Assembly (NCBI RefSeq): GCF_001558695.1
Contig: NZ_LNTU01000023.1
Location: forward strand, 186,001-250,000
DNA: 64,000 nt
DNA from: Paramesorhizobium deserti
GTDB lineage: Bacteria; Pseudomonadota; Alphaproteobacteria; Rhizobiales; Rhizobiaceae
Direction of reading: 5' to 3'
A model generated the notes under the pieces. The model did no database searches. It was given only the letters and a program-made list of their open reading frames with translations, and was not told the origin of the DNA. Below are positions 1 through 9,060 of this stretch, in pieces. Every line of letters begins with the position of its first letter. Within the stretch, counting starts at the first letter, position 1. A program made the translations under genes and the position numbers.

Positions 1-2
1 AC

Positions 3-1433
3 CATATCCGCTCGCTTTATGCCGCTGTGGAGGACATGCCGGTTGCCCCGGAATTCGCGGCCTTCGCAGCGGACGACCCATATTTCAAGGCGCGTGCGCT
101 CGCCCGTTCGCTCAGTCCGGACCTGCTCAAGCGCGCCGGTCCGGTCGATCGCTGGCAATGGCTGCTGCTCGGCCTTTTCGGGCTGCTCGGCATCATTTGC
201 GGGTTTCTCGTCAATACCGTCATCTCCGCTTTTTCAAGCCGGGGTTCGGCCGAGCGGTCAGACCAGCCGACGCCGATCTTTCGGGTGCTCGATTGGGCGG
301 TGCGGGCCATCGTGCTTGGCCTGTTCCTGCTTGTCGCGCTGCGTCTCCTGGGCCTGCCCGATCTCGTCGCCACGCCGGTCAAGGCCCTTGCCTGGATGGC
401 GGTCCTGGTGGGCGCCGTGCCTATCCTCTGGCATCTCATAGGCACGATAGCCGACAGCTATCGCGCGCGTTGGGTGATCCCGGGCTATCATGAGACTTTG
501 ATCTCGCTGCTTACGGGCGTTGCCCGCGTCGCGGTTATCATCATCGCCTTCCTTCTTCTGGCCGAAGTGTTCTCCATTCCCTACCAGCATGTGCTGGCTG
601 GTCTCGGCATCGGCGGTCTGGCGGTCGCGCTCGCCGCGCAGCCGACCTTGCAGAACTTTCTCTCCGGTCTCACGCTCTACGCCGACCGGCCGGTCAGCGT
701 CGGCGATTTCTGCAAATTCGGCGATATGCTCGGCACGGTCGAGCATATCGGCATGCGGTCCACGCGTGTGCGCTCGCTGGACCGCACCCTGATCTCCGTG
801 CCGAACTCGGAATTCGCCAATATGCAGATCGAGAATTACGCACGACGCGACCGCATCCGGTTCATTACCACGCTGCAATTGCGCTATGAAACAACCGCCG
901 ATCAGTTGCGCTATGTGCTCGCGCAGTTACGCGAGCTGCTCATTGCCCATCCCCGCGTCGTCGAAGATCCCTGCCGCGTGCGCTTTGTCAGCTTTGGGGA
1001 ATATTCGCTCGACGTCGAGATATTCACCTATATCAAGACGTCGGATCATTCCGAATTTCTTGCCATACGCGAGGATATTCTCCTGCGCATCATCAAGATC
1101 ATGGACGATGCGGGCGTGCAGTTCGCATTCCCGTCCGCGGTCGAATACAGGAGCGAAGATCTCCCCATCGACGAGGAAAAACGCAAGGAAGCGGAAGAGC
1201 GCGTGGTCGCGTGGCGGACGGAGCAGAAGCTGCCATTCCCGGATTTCTCCGTGGCGGAGAAGCAGGGGATGACCGATACGCTTTCCTATCCGCCGGAAGA
1301 CTCGATCCTGGCCCATGTCATCGAACCGGAGGAGATCAACGGCAAAGCCAATCTGAGCGTTTCATCCCGCCCGCGGCGCTGGGGCTTGTTCCGGAGCCGG
1401 GCCGCGGGTACCGAGGCGCAGGATTCGGATTAA
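3..1433 (+). CDS. MscS-family mechanosensitive channel (5' end outside window)
   Basis: Inner-membrane channel of the MscS superfamily, which opens under membrane tension to release solutes. The frame is already open at the first bases (reading HIRSLYAAVEDM), so the gene starts upstream. A GTG at 27 exists but has no ribosome site in view. Four hydrophobic segments come first, then the pore helix and MscS beta-domain (GLGIGGLAVALAAQPTLQNF, then VGDFCKFGDMLGTVEHIGMR), then a C-terminal alpha/beta domain and a charged tail. The visible part is about 476 residues, longer than E. coli MscS (286), so it belongs to a larger MscS subtype. It converges on the LysR gene with only 6 bp between stops. 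Confidence 0.85.
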   Translation, partial: HIRSLYAAVEDMPVAPEFAAFAADDPYFKARALARSLSPDLLKRAGPVDRWQWLLLGLFGLLGIICGFLVNTVISAFSSRGSAERSDQPTPIFRVLDWAVRAIVLGLFLLVALRLLGLPDLVATPVKALAWMAVLVGAVPILWHLIGTIADSYRARWVIPGYHETLISLLTGVARVAVIIIAFLLLAEVFSIPYQHVLAGLGIGGLAVALAAQPTLQNFLSGLTLYADRPVSVGDFCKFGDMLGTVEHIGMRSTRVRSLDRTLISVPNSEFANMQIENYARRDRIRFITTLQLRYETTADQLRYVLAQLRELLIAHPRVVEDPCRVRFVSFGEYSLDVEIFTYIKTSDHSEFLAIREDILLRIIKIMDDAGVQFAFPSAVEYRSEDLPIDEEKRKEAEERVVAWRTEQKLPFPDFSVAEKQGMTDTLSYPPEDSILAHVIEPEEINGKANLSVSSRPRRWGLFRSRAAGTEAQDSD

Positions 1434-1439
1434 TCCGTC

Positions 1440-2345
1440 TTATGTTACCCGTGCGCGTTCGGCCAGGAAATCGAGGAGCGCGCGCACGCGGGCCGGCAAG
1501 GGGCCGCCCTGGCCGAGATAGACGGCGTGCACTTCCTCCAGATCGCCGGGGTTGCAATTTTCCATGACGGGTACGAGGCGTCCGGCTTCGATATCCTCGC
1601 GGACGGTGAAAGCGGCGAGCCGGGCAAGGCCGACGCCGGCAATCGCCAGCTGCCGCATGGCTTCGCCGTCGCTGACCTGGACATTGCCGGTGACGGGAAG
1701 CGTGATGACCTCGCCCTCATGAACGAACGGCCAGCCTTCGCGGATTCTGGCATAACAGAAGCCGAGGCGATTGTGCTTTTCAAGCTCGGCAATCGTCTTC
1801 GGCTTTCCGAAGCGCTCGAGAAAGCCGGGCGAGGCAACGATCGTCATGCGCGTCGCGCCGAGCTTGCGGGCGATGAGGCTGGAGCTTTTCAACGGGCCGG
1901 CGCGTATCGCGACGTCGGTTCGCTCTTCCAGAAGGTCTATGACAGCATCCGTCTGCACGATATCGAGTGTGATATCGGGATATTTCGCCAGAAACTCGGG
2001 AAGAAGCGGCGCCAGGATATGGGTCGCGAAGGAGGCGTTGGTGTTGAGGCGGATGCGGCCGGCGGGTTTTTCGCCGGATGAGGCATTGCGTTCCGCCTCG
2101 TCGAGATCGGCAAGGATGCGTGTGCTGCGCTCATAGAAGGCGCAGCCCTCCGGGGTGAGCTGGAGCTTGCGCGTCGAGCGGTTGACGAGCCGTGTGCCGA
2201 GGCGCGCTTCCAGCCGGCCGATCAGCTTGCTCACCGCCGAGGGCGTCATCCGGCAGGCGCGCGCGGCGGCGGAGAAGCCGCCCATTTCAACCACCCTTAC
2301 GAAGACTTCCATCTCGCCGAAGCGATTGACGTCGATGCGACTCAT
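1440..2345 (-). CDS. LysR-family transcriptional regulator
   Basis: 301-residue LysR regulator. An N-terminal winged helix-turn-helix (FVRVVEMGGFSAAARACRMT, then SAVSKLIGRLEARLGTRLVNR) is followed by a periplasmic-binding-protein-like effector domain, the family's usual layout and length. It is of the CrgA/PecT-like subgroup that regulates a neighbouring gene. It is divergent from the MFS transporter at 2452 with a 106-bp intergenic region, so by family precedent it probably controls the transporter and perhaps the following aldo-keto reductase. The ligand cannot be told from the sequence. Confidence 0.9.
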   Translation of the reverse strand: MSRIDVNRFGEMEVFVRVVEMGGFSAAARACRMTPSAVSKLIGRLEARLGTRLVNRSTRKLQLTPEGCAFYERSTRILADLDEAERNASSGEKPAGRIRLNTNASFATHILAPLLPEFLAKYPDITLDIVQTDAVIDLLEERTDVAIRAGPLKSSSLIARKLGATRMTIVASPGFLERFGKPKTIAELEKHNRLGFCYARIREGWPFVHEGEVITLPVTGNVQVSDGEAMRQLAIAGVGLARLAAFTVREDIEAGRLVPVMENCNPGDLEEVHAVYLGQGGPLPARVRALLDFLAERARVT

Positions 2346-2451
2346 GATGAACTCATTTCACAAATGATATTCCTGTGCGCTCTCTACATCATCATGCGGC
2401 GTGCGTCCATATTCCGGCTAACTGCAATCAATCATGAAGAGGCGGCATGCT

Positions 2452-3633
2452 ATGCCCTTTGCTCTCTATGCCCTGACCGCCGGCGCCTTCGGCATCGGCG
2501 TCACGGAATTCGTCATCATGGGCCTGTTGCTGGAGGTCAGCACCGATCTCGGCGTCTCGATCGCCATGGCGGGCCTTCTGATCTCCGGTTATGCGCTCGG
2601 CGTCGTCGCCGGTGCGCCGGTCCTCACCGCCATGACCGGCCGCTGGCCGCGCAAGGCCGTGCTCATCGGCCTGATGGTAATCTTCACCATCGGAAATGCG
2701 GCCTGTGCGCTCGCGCCGGACTACGGGTTCCTGATGGCGGCGCGGGTGCTCACCGCCTTTGCCCACGGCACTTTCTTCGGCGTGGGATCGGTGGTCGCCA
2801 CCAGCCTCGTCGCGCCCGACAAGCGGGCCTCGGCCATCGCCATCATGTTCACCGGCCTGACGGTCGCCAATATTCTCGGCGTTCCCTTTGGCACCTGGCT
2901 CGGCCAGCAATTCGGTTGGCGCTCAACGTTCTGGGCCGTGGCGCTGGTCGGCGCCATCGCGCTTGCCGTTATCGCGCTGCTCGTGCCGAAGGACAAGGCC
3001 GCGGCTGAGGCCGGCGACTGGCGCGCCGATTTGAAGGCAATGGGGCGGCGGCCGGTGCTGCTCGGCCTTCTGACGACGGTGCTCGGCTATGCCGGCGTCT
3101 TCGCGGTCTTCACCTATATCGCCCCGGCGCTGACGCAGATCACGGGCTTTGCCGAAGGCGCGGTTTCGCCGATCCTGCTCGTCTTCGGCGGTGGATTGAT
3201 CGTCGGCAATCTCATCGGCGGCAAGCTCGCCGACCGGCATCTGGTGAAGACCGTCATCGGCACGCTCGTCACGCTTGCCGGCGTGCTCGGCCTCATGACC
3301 TTTGCGCTGCACGACAGGTTCGCGGCCGTTGCATTTGTCGGCCTGCTGGGTGCGGCCGCCTTCGCCACGGTCGCGCCGTTGCAGATGTGGGTCTTGTCGA
3401 AAGCGGAAGGCGCGGGGCAGAGCCTCGCTTCGAGCTTCAACATCGCCGCCTTCAATCTCGGCAATGCGCTCGGCGCCTGGGTGGGAGGGGCAGTGATTGA
3501 CCACGGACCTGGTCTGGGCTCGATCCCGCTCGTTGCCGCGCTCATCACGCTTGCCGGCCTTGCCGTCGCGCTTTTGAGCATTCGCCTCGATCAAAGGCCG
3601 GCGCTCGCCTGTGCGACTGCCGGCAACGCCTGA
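2452..3633 (+). CDS. MFS transporter, AraJ/PbuE-like (DHA1 family)
   Basis: Twelve-helix major facilitator superfamily exporter of about 393 residues. It starts MPFALYALTAGAFGIGVTEF, matching the conserved first helix of the AraJ/YdhP/PbuE group (sugar, purine or drug efflux). The ATG at 2452 was preferred over the one at 2434 because AAGAGG sits about 9 bases upstream of it, whereas 2434 has no ribosome site. A central charged loop separates the two six-helix halves. It is divergent from the LysR regulator and followed 38 bp later by an aldo-keto reductase, suggesting a small inducible efflux/detoxification unit. The substrate is unknown. Confidence 0.85.
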   Translation: MPFALYALTAGAFGIGVTEFVIMGLLLEVSTDLGVSIAMAGLLISGYALGVVAGAPVLTAMTGRWPRKAVLIGLMVIFTIGNAACALAPDYGFLMAARVLTAFAHGTFFGVGSVVATSLVAPDKRASAIAIMFTGLTVANILGVPFGTWLGQQFGWRSTFWAVALVGAIALAVIALLVPKDKAAAEAGDWRADLKAMGRRPVLLGLLTTVLGYAGVFAVFTYIAPALTQITGFAEGAVSPILLVFGGGLIVGNLIGGKLADRHLVKTVIGTLVTLAGVLGLMTFALHDRFAAVAFVGLLGAAAFATVAPLQMWVLSKAEGAGQSLASSFNIAAFNLGNALGAWVGGAVIDHGPGLGSIPLVAALITLAGLAVALLSIRLDQRPALACATAGNA

Positions 3634-3671
3634 ACATTCACTTCGATCAATATTATCAGTGAGAAACAATC

Positions 3672-4706
3672 ATGGAATACAGACATCTTGGTGCATCCGG
3701 CCTCAAGGTTCCCGTCTTAAGCTTCGGCGCGGGGACGTTCGGCGGGCAGGGGCCGCTTTTCGGCGCCTGGGGCAATACGGACGTTGATGAGGCGCGGCGG
3801 CTGATCAATATCTGCCTGGAAGCGGGCGTCAATTTGTTCGATACCGCCGACGTCTATTCGAACGGGGCCTCGGAGGAGGTGCTCGGTGCAGCGATCAAAG
3901 GCCGGCGCGATCAGGTGATCATCTCGACCAAGACCGGCCTGCCGATGGGCGAGGGGCCCAATGATGCGGGCACCTCGCGGCCAAGGCTGATCAAGGCTGT
4001 CGAGGACGCGCTGCGCCGGCTCGGTACGGACTATATCGATCTCCTGCAACTGCACGCCTTTGATGCGGGAACGCCGGTCGAGGAGGTGGTATCGGCGCTC
4101 GACGATCTCGTTCGCGCCGGGAAGCTTCGTTATGTCGGCGTCTCCAATTTCGCGGGCTGGGAGCTGGTGAAGTCGCTGTCCGCGCAGGAAAGGCATGGGC
4201 TTACGCGCTATGTCGCGCACCAGGTCTATTATTCGCTGGTCGGTCGCGACTATGAATGGGGGCTGATGCCGCTCGGCCGCGACCAGGGCGTTGGTGCGCT
4301 GGTGTGGAGCCCGCTCGGCTGGGGCAGGCTCACCGGCAAGATCCGCCGCGGCCAGCCGCTGCCCGAGCAGAGCCGCCTGCACCAGACGGCCGAATATGGC
4401 CCGCCGGTCGATGACGAAAGGCTCTATGGAATCATAGACGTGCTGGACGAGATCGCCGGGGAAACCGGCAAGACGGTGCCGCAGATCGCGCTCAACTGGC
4501 TCTTGCAGCGCCCCACGGTCTCATCCGTCATCATCGGCGCGCGCAATGAGGAGCAGTTGCGCCAGAACCTCGGCGCCGTCGGCTGGTCGTTGACGCCGGA
4601 ACAGGTCGCGAGGCTCGACAAGGCGAGCGCCGTTACCGCGCCTTATCCTTATTTTCCGTACCGGCGACAGGAGGGCTTCGCCAGGCTCAATCCTCCGGTG
4701 GTGTGA
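3672..4706 (+). CDS. Aldo/keto reductase (Kv-beta/YghZ-like)
   Basis: 344-residue NADPH-dependent aldo/keto reductase with a TIM barrel. It has the N-terminal MEYRHLGASGLKVPVLSFG strand, NLFDTADVY (catalytic Asp and Tyr), STKTG (catalytic Lys), LLQLHAFD (catalytic His) and the NADPH-binding VIIGARNEEQL near the C-terminus, so the D-Y-K-H tetrad is complete. It probably reduces small carbonyl compounds. It is 38 bp downstream of the MFS gene on the same strand and likely co-transcribed. It converges with the aminotransferase, whose stop lies 19 bp away. Confidence 0.9.
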   Translation: MEYRHLGASGLKVPVLSFGAGTFGGQGPLFGAWGNTDVDEARRLINICLEAGVNLFDTADVYSNGASEEVLGAAIKGRRDQVIISTKTGLPMGEGPNDAGTSRPRLIKAVEDALRRLGTDYIDLLQLHAFDAGTPVEEVVSALDDLVRAGKLRYVGVSNFAGWELVKSLSAQERHGLTRYVAHQVYYSLVGRDYEWGLMPLGRDQGVGALVWSPLGWGRLTGKIRRGQPLPEQSRLHQTAEYGPPVDDERLYGIIDVLDEIAGETGKTVPQIALNWLLQRPTVSSVIIGARNEEQLRQNLGAVGWSLTPEQVARLDKASAVTAPYPYFPYRRQEGFARLNPPVV

Positions 4707-4725
4707 GCGGCGAGAAGCGGGCGTG

Positions 4726-6096
4726 TCAGCCCGCCCCGCCCTTGTCGATCACCTGATGAACCGCATCGAGCGATGCCTCGGCAATGTCGAACATCTCGTC
4801 GATCTGTGCTTGCGTGATGACGAGTGGCGGGCAGAAGGCCATGGCGTCGCCCATATTGCGTCCGATCAGGCCGCGCTCGTGCATGGCGCGGTTGATCATC
4901 GCGCCGAGAACGCCCGGCTCGTCGGCGAAGGCGGCGTGATAGACCTCCAGCGCGCCGATCAGGCCGACGCCGCGGGCCTCCACGGCGAGCGGATGGGCTT
5001 CCAGCGCGCGCAGCCGCGCCAGAAAGCGCGGGCTCAGTCGGTGGGCGTTCCCGACGAGGTCGCGTTCCTCGATGATGGCGAGGTTTTCGAGCGCGACGGC
5101 GGCGGCCACGGGATGGCCGCTGGCGGTGTAGCCATGGCCGAAAGTGCCGATATTGGCGGATTCTTCGGCGATTGGCTGGTAGACGCGATCATTGATGAGC
5201 ACGGCCGAGATCGGCAGATAGGAGGAGGAGAGCTGCTTCGACAGCGTCATGATGTCGGGCTCGATCCCGTATTTCGTCGAGCCGAACATCTCGCCCGTGC
5301 GGCCGAAGCCGCAGATAACCTCGTCGGCGATCAGCAGGATGTCGTATTTCTTGAGTACGGCCTGGATGGCCTGCCAATAACCGGTGGGCGGCACGATCAC
5401 GCCGCCGGCGCCCATCACCGGCTCGCCGATGAAGGCGGCGATGGTTTCCGGCCCTTCGCTCAGGATCAGATCTTCGAGATCCTTGGCGCAGCGTTTGGAG
5501 AACTCGAGTTCGCTTTCGCCCGGAACGGCGCCCGCCCGGTGATGCGGGCATGTGGTGTGCAGAATGCCTGGCATCGGCAGATCGAAGGAGCGGTGATTGT
5601 TGGGAAGGCCGGTCAGGCTGGCGCTTGCGAGCGTCACGCCGTGATAGCCCTTGAAACGCGATATGATCTTCTTCTTCTCGGGCTGGCCGAGCGCGTTGGA
5701 GCGGTAGCGGACGAGCTTCACAACCGTATCATTCGCTTCCGAGCCGGAACTGGTGAAATAGGCCTTCGACATCGGCACGGGCGCCATGGCGATGAGCTTC
5801 TCCGCCAGGTCGACGGAGGGCCCATGCGTCTTCTGCGTGAAGGTGTGGTAATAGGGCAGCTTGGCCATCTGCCGCGTTGCGGCCTCGATCAGGCGCTTTT
5901 CGCCGAAACCGACAGCGACGCTCCACAGCCCCGCCATCCCCTCGATATAGCGCTTGCCGTTGTTGTCGAAGACATAGATGCCTTCGCCGCGCTCGATGAC
6001 GAGCGATCCTTCGGCCTCGAGCTTGCGGGCGTTGGTATAGGAGTGAAGCTGATAGGCGATGTCTCGGGCTTCGGTGGAATTGGGCTGATAGGACAC
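4726..6096 (-). CDS. Class III aminotransferase (omega-amino acid:pyruvate type)
   Basis: PLP-dependent class III aminotransferase of about 456 residues. Fold-type I motifs are clear: TSSGSEANDTVVKLVRYR, the cofactor motif DEVICGFGRTGEMFGS, and the Schiff-base lysine in MTLSKQLSSSYLPISAV. The family moves an amino group from omega-amino acids, diamines or beta-alanine to pyruvate or a similar keto acid. The GTG at 6096 was chosen as start because AGGTG lies just upstream; a TTG at 6123 is also in frame. A long ORF on the opposite strand here is a shadow. The exact substrate cannot be assigned. Confidence 0.88.
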   Translation of the reverse strand: MSYQPNSTEARDIAYQLHSYTNARKLEAEGSLVIERGEGIYVFDNNGKRYIEGMAGLWSVAVGFGEKRLIEAATRQMAKLPYYHTFTQKTHGPSVDLAEKLIAMAPVPMSKAYFTSSGSEANDTVVKLVRYRSNALGQPEKKKIISRFKGYHGVTLASASLTGLPNNHRSFDLPMPGILHTTCPHHRAGAVPGESELEFSKRCAKDLEDLILSEGPETIAAFIGEPVMGAGGVIVPPTGYWQAIQAVLKKYDILLIADEVICGFGRTGEMFGSTKYGIEPDIMTLSKQLSSSYLPISAVLINDRVYQPIAEESANIGTFGHGYTASGHPVAAAVALENLAIIEERDLVGNAHRLSPRFLARLRALEAHPLAVEARGVGLIGALEVYHAAFADEPGVLGAMINRAMHERGLIGRNMGDAMAFCPPLVITQAQIDEMFDIAEASLDAVHQVIDKGGAG

Positions 6097-6246
6097 GGCG
6101 CTGCACCTGCGAGTTTGAAACAATCAGCCAGAAATAGCGGAGTGCCGTGCGCCAGGGAAGGCGGGGAGACAGTTATTTCATTATCCAAGCCAAATGGACC
6201 GGTTTTCTGATGAAATTTCCGTAGCCATCCGCCCACCCAGGATTGG

Positions 6247-6546
6247 TCAATGCGCGTTGTTGAACCGCTTGTCCAAATGCTCCGCCCAGCCTCGGAAGCT
6301 GTTGGTGAGAAGTAAAAGGTCTTTCTGCAATTCGAGCTTGAGGAGTTCCCAGTCGACGCCATGGGCATTGTCGAGCTTGGCGCGGAGCTTCGCCTGAAGT
6401 TGCCTGGCTCTCTCGTCGATCTCGGCGAATTCCAGGGTCTGCGTCGAGGTAAGGCTGCCGCTTGCCTGCAAGCTGGCGAAGCTCCTCAGCTTCCTTGTCA
6501 ATTCGTCGAGTTTTGCATCCAGTTCGGAGAGTGTCACATCATTCAT
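6247..6546 (-). CDS. Small coiled-coil protein of unknown function
   Basis: 99-residue soluble, highly charged protein starting MNDVTLSELDAKLDEL. The ATG at 6546 has GGAG about 9 bases upstream, so the longer in-frame extension to 6672 is not used. Leu/Ala/Glu/Lys heptads suggest two long helices (residues about 5-35 and 45-85). The pattern resembles small helical proteins of unknown function. No catalytic motif is visible. It stands alone, separated by 150-160 bp from its neighbours. Function not recognised. Confidence 0.6.
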   Translation of the reverse strand: MNDVTLSELDAKLDELTRKLRSFASLQASGSLTSTQTLEFAEIDERARQLQAKLRAKLDNAHGVDWELLKLELQKDLLLLTNSFRGWAEHLDKRFNNAH

Positions 6547-6704
6547 CTTTCCAACTCCTGAATGATCGGTTGCCTGTTCGGGCCGGCAACAGGGATTATA
6601 ATACATATGGGAAAATATTGGCAGATTGTGTCGGTATTGGCGTAAATGAATGGCATCGAATGCTTGCGGCATGAACTCTTCGTGAGTTCGCCGAGAGCAG
6701 AGGA

Positions 6705-7265
6705 TCAGTCGCGATGCGGACGCAGCATGCGGATGAGCGTGGCATCCCTGAGAAGGATGTGATGGCGGAGCGCTGCGAGAATATGGACAAGCGCGATCAT
6801 GCCGCCGCCATAGGCAAGCACCGCATGGACATTCGACCAGAATATCTCCTGCCGCTCCGACGGCGTGAACGGCAGCGGGGGGATGACGACGAGGTTGAAG
6901 ACATAGCTCGGGATGCGCAGCGGCGATGCGGAAGCGACGGCCCAGCCGGCCAGCGGCACCAGCACGGTGAGCAGCAACAGGACAAGGTGAGCGGTTCTAG
7001 CGGCGATCGCTTCAAGCCGCGTCGTTTTCGGCAACGGGCGCGGCTTGACCGTCAGCAGCACCCATATGAGGCGCGGCACGGCAAGGGCGAGAACCAGAAA
7101 GCCGATGGACTTGTGCCATTGATAAAGCTCGAACTGCAGGGCGGGCCTGTTTTCGGTCGCCTGCGTCAGATAGCCGAGCGGAATCTGGCAGAGAAAAAGG
7201 ATGGCGATCGCCCAGTGAAACAGAATGGTGACCCAGCCATAGGATTCATCCGTGTTTCGCCACAT
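6705..7265 (-). CDS. Cytochrome b561-type membrane protein
   Basis: 186-residue integral membrane cytochrome b561 of the bacterial CybB family. There are four transmembrane helices with histidines placed as haem b ligands (LFHWAIAILF, YQWHKSIGF, NVHAVLAYGG, LVHILAALRHH). Such proteins pass electrons between quinol and periplasmic partners, sometimes quenching superoxide. The ATG at 7265 (MWRNTDESYGW) lies 14 bp after the anti-sigma stop, so it is the last gene of the ECF operon. The longer in-frame start at 7328 would overlap the anti-sigma gene and was rejected. Confidence 0.85.
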   Translation of the reverse strand: MWRNTDESYGWVTILFHWAIAILFLCQIPLGYLTQATENRPALQFELYQWHKSIGFLVLALAVPRLIWVLLTVKPRPLPKTTRLEAIAARTAHLVLLLLTVLVPLAGWAVASASPLRIPSYVFNLVVIPPLPFTPSERQEIFWSNVHAVLAYGGGMIALVHILAALRHHILLRDATLIRMLRPHRD

Positions 7266-7278
7266 TGACCTGGTGCTT

Positions 7279-8052
7279 TCAACCGAGTTCCTTGTAAGCC
7301 CGTGTCGCGATCTCTCGCAGTTCTTCACGCGGCAGGCTGCCGACGAGTGCGCAGCTGATCGTCTCGTCCCGCCAGAAGAAGGATTCCAGCCCGTCGAAGG
7401 TGGCGTAACGGAACGATGATTCAGCTCCTTTCTGCGTCGGCACGATATAGAGGGTCACGCGGCGGCCGGTCTTGTCCTCATACATGAACTGGGCGGCGGG
7501 TCTCCCGCCGGCGGGAAGCAGCCTGCCGCCGACCAGATCGAAGCCGAGCGCCCGAAGGTCGGGGATGTCGAGCGGGCGGTCGAGGCGCTTCGACAGCCAG
7601 GCGGCGAGATGATCGCGCTGGTCGGCCTTCACCTCAACGGGGTGGATGACTTCGCGGGTATAGAGGTTGTGCGCCGCCACCGCCTCATTGACGAGCGGCA
7701 TTGTCGCCAATTGCGTCGAGCCCGCCAGATTGTGGCCGAACCAGCCGCCGGCGGCGCCCAGGGCGAAAAGCAGAATGCCGGCGGCCGCCATGCGCCGCCA
7801 GTTGCCGGATAAGACGTTGCGATTATCCGCTATGCGATAGACATCGAGATGCGCCGGCGCCGGCGCGTCTGCGACATGGCCATAGAGCGACCGCAGCACC
7901 TCGTTCTGGCGGGACCAACTTGCGACTGTTTCGGCATCCGCCGGATTATTGACCAGATGCTCCTCGACGGCGGCGCGATCATAATCGTCCAGAACGCCAT
8001 CGACATAGGCGTGGAGCGCGTCTTCGGTCATGATTTTCCTGTCGCGGCTCAT
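7279..8052 (-). CDS. Anti-sigma factor (single-pass membrane)
   Basis: 257-residue anti-sigma factor. The cytoplasmic N-terminus (residues 1-80, ALHAYVDGVLDDYDRAAVEE) resembles anti-sigma domains. One transmembrane segment follows at about 87-106 (MAAAGILLFALGAAGGWFG), then a periplasmic domain of about 150 residues. The zinc-binding HxxxCxxC motif of ZAS proteins is absent, so sensing is probably not by zinc-thiol chemistry. Its start overlaps the sigma factor stop by 4 bp (ATGA), the arrangement expected for a sigma/anti-sigma pair made in balanced amounts. Confidence 0.85.
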   Translation of the reverse strand: MSRDRKIMTEDALHAYVDGVLDDYDRAAVEEHLVNNPADAETVASWSRQNEVLRSLYGHVADAPAPAHLDVYRIADNRNVLSGNWRRMAAAGILLFALGAAGGWFGHNLAGSTQLATMPLVNEAVAAHNLYTREVIHPVEVKADQRDHLAAWLSKRLDRPLDIPDLRALGFDLVGGRLLPAGGRPAAQFMYEDKTGRRVTLYIVPTQKGAESSFRYATFDGLESFFWRDETISCALVGSLPREELREIATRAYKELG

Positions 8053-8555
8053 TTCACGGTCCTCAATCGTGGTGCTCCCGTTTCGGTCAGTTGCCGCAGC
8101 GTCGCGCGCGCCCGTCCCAGGCGCGACATGAGCGTGCCGACCGGAATGCCGAGCACCGACGCGGCGTCGGCATAGCTCAGACCTTCGATGACGACGAGAA
8201 GCAGCGCCTCGCGCTGTTCGGAGGGAAGCGTCTGCATCGCCCGTGCGGTTTCGGCGAGAGCCAGACGGCCCGGCTGGGCGGCAAGTCCCTGCGGCTCGCT
8301 CGGCAGCATGTCGAAGGGAAGGGGATCGGGCGTGCGACGCCGTCGCCTCAGATCGTTGCGGTATATATTCAGGAGGATCCTGAACAGCCAGGCCTTCAAC
8401 GGTCCCGAAGGGCGCCAGAGCCCGCTCTTGCGAATCGCTCGCTCGAGGCAGTCCTGAACAAGATCGTCGGCTATATCAGCATCATGCGTCAGCCCCCGCG
8501 CATAGCGCCTGAGCGCCGGCACGCATGTTTCGATCTCGTCCAGGAACTGCGACAT
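8049..8555 (-). CDS. ECF sigma factor (RpoE-like)
   Basis: 168-residue extracytoplasmic-function sigma factor. Region 2 (DADIADDLVQDCLERAIRK through WLFRILLNIYRNDLRRRRR) would bind the -10 element. Region 4 (LPSEQREALLLVVIEGLSYA, then DAASVLGIPVGTLMSRLGRA) is the helix-turn-helix for the -35 element. Region 3 is missing, as in all ECF sigmas. It sits between a secreted repeat-domain protein 6 bp upstream and its anti-sigma factor, which overlaps by 4 bp. Autoregulation of the operon is likely by family precedent. Confidence 0.92.
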   Translation of the reverse strand: MSQFLDEIETCVPALRRYARGLTHDADIADDLVQDCLERAIRKSGLWRPSGPLKAWLFRILLNIYRNDLRRRRRTPDPLPFDMLPSEPQGLAAQPGRLALAETARAMQTLPSEQREALLLVVIEGLSYADAASVLGIPVGTLMSRLGRARATLRQLTETGAPRLRTVK

Positions 8556-8561
8556 GGGCTG

Positions 8562-8954
8562 CTACTCTTTCGCGACGTGCCAGACGCCGCCGACACCCTC
8601 GCCGGTCATGTCACCGGGCTTCTTGTCGTTCTCCCAGAGATAGAGCGGCTTGCCTTCATAGGCCCACTGCTTGGTGCCGTCCTTGCGCTCGACGAGCGTA
8701 TAGTCACCATCTGCCGATGCGCCTTCGGCGGCCGTGAGCGGCGGCCATTTGGCGGCGCATTGATCATAGCAGTTGGACATGCCCTCCGTGTCCTTGTCGA
8801 AGGTGTAGAGGGTCATTCCCTTGGCGTCGGTCAGCATCTCTTCCCCGCCCATTTTCATCGATTTGATCGCGCCGCCGGCATAATCGTCGGCATGTGCGAA
8901 TGGGACTGCGAGCGCGAGAGCTGCAGTGGCGAACAATATGGAACGAATGGACAT
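8562..8954 (-). CDS. Secreted Yx(F/W/Y)xxD-motif protein (COG4315-like)
   Basis: 130-residue exported protein. The signal peptide is MSIRSILFATAALALAVPFA with cleavage after AHA. Two copies of the secreted-repeat motif follow: LYTFDKD and LYLWENDKK. Cysteines in SNCYDQCAAKWPP complete the typical pattern. The family (PF03640) is periplasmic and has no established enzymatic role. It is the first gene of a four-gene operon with the sigma factor, anti-sigma factor and cytochrome b561. This suggests it is both controlled by the sigma factor and part of the redox or envelope response. Confidence 0.85.
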   Translation of the reverse strand: MSIRSILFATAALALAVPFAHADDYAGGAIKSMKMGGEEMLTDAKGMTLYTFDKDTEGMSNCYDQCAAKWPPLTAAEGASADGDYTLVERKDGTKQWAYEGKPLYLWENDKKPGDMTGEGVGGVWHVAKE

Positions 8955-9028
8955 CGACGTCTCCTCGATTGGGTTGGCAGACAGAGTTTTGCGATCCCCG
9001 CAAATGGTACAACAATGTTCGCGCGGAG

Positions 9029-9036
9029 TTATTCCC
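9029..9036 (-). promoter_or_regulatory. Candidate ECF -35 element
   Basis: On the minus strand the sequence reads GGGAATAA about 75 bp upstream of the operon's first gene, followed by CGCGCGAACATTG. A G-rich, AA-containing -35 is common for ECF promoters. The -10 is not certain and no second promoter with the same motif was found upstream of yceI, so this is tentative. Confidence 0.25.
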
Positions 9037-9060
9037 GACCGGCGCCAGTTTTTTCGGGAT

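Noticed and set aside
4717-4734. Hairpin GCGGGC-GTGTCA-GCCCGC as a terminator between the aldo-keto reductase and aminotransferase genes
   Set aside because: It overlaps the coding end of the aminotransferase, the stem is only 6 bp, and no T-run follows.
4723-6210. 495-codon plus-strand ORF opposite the class III aminotransferase
   Set aside because: It is the antisense shadow of a clear PLP enzyme and has Asp/Gly/Glu-rich low-information sequence with no domain.
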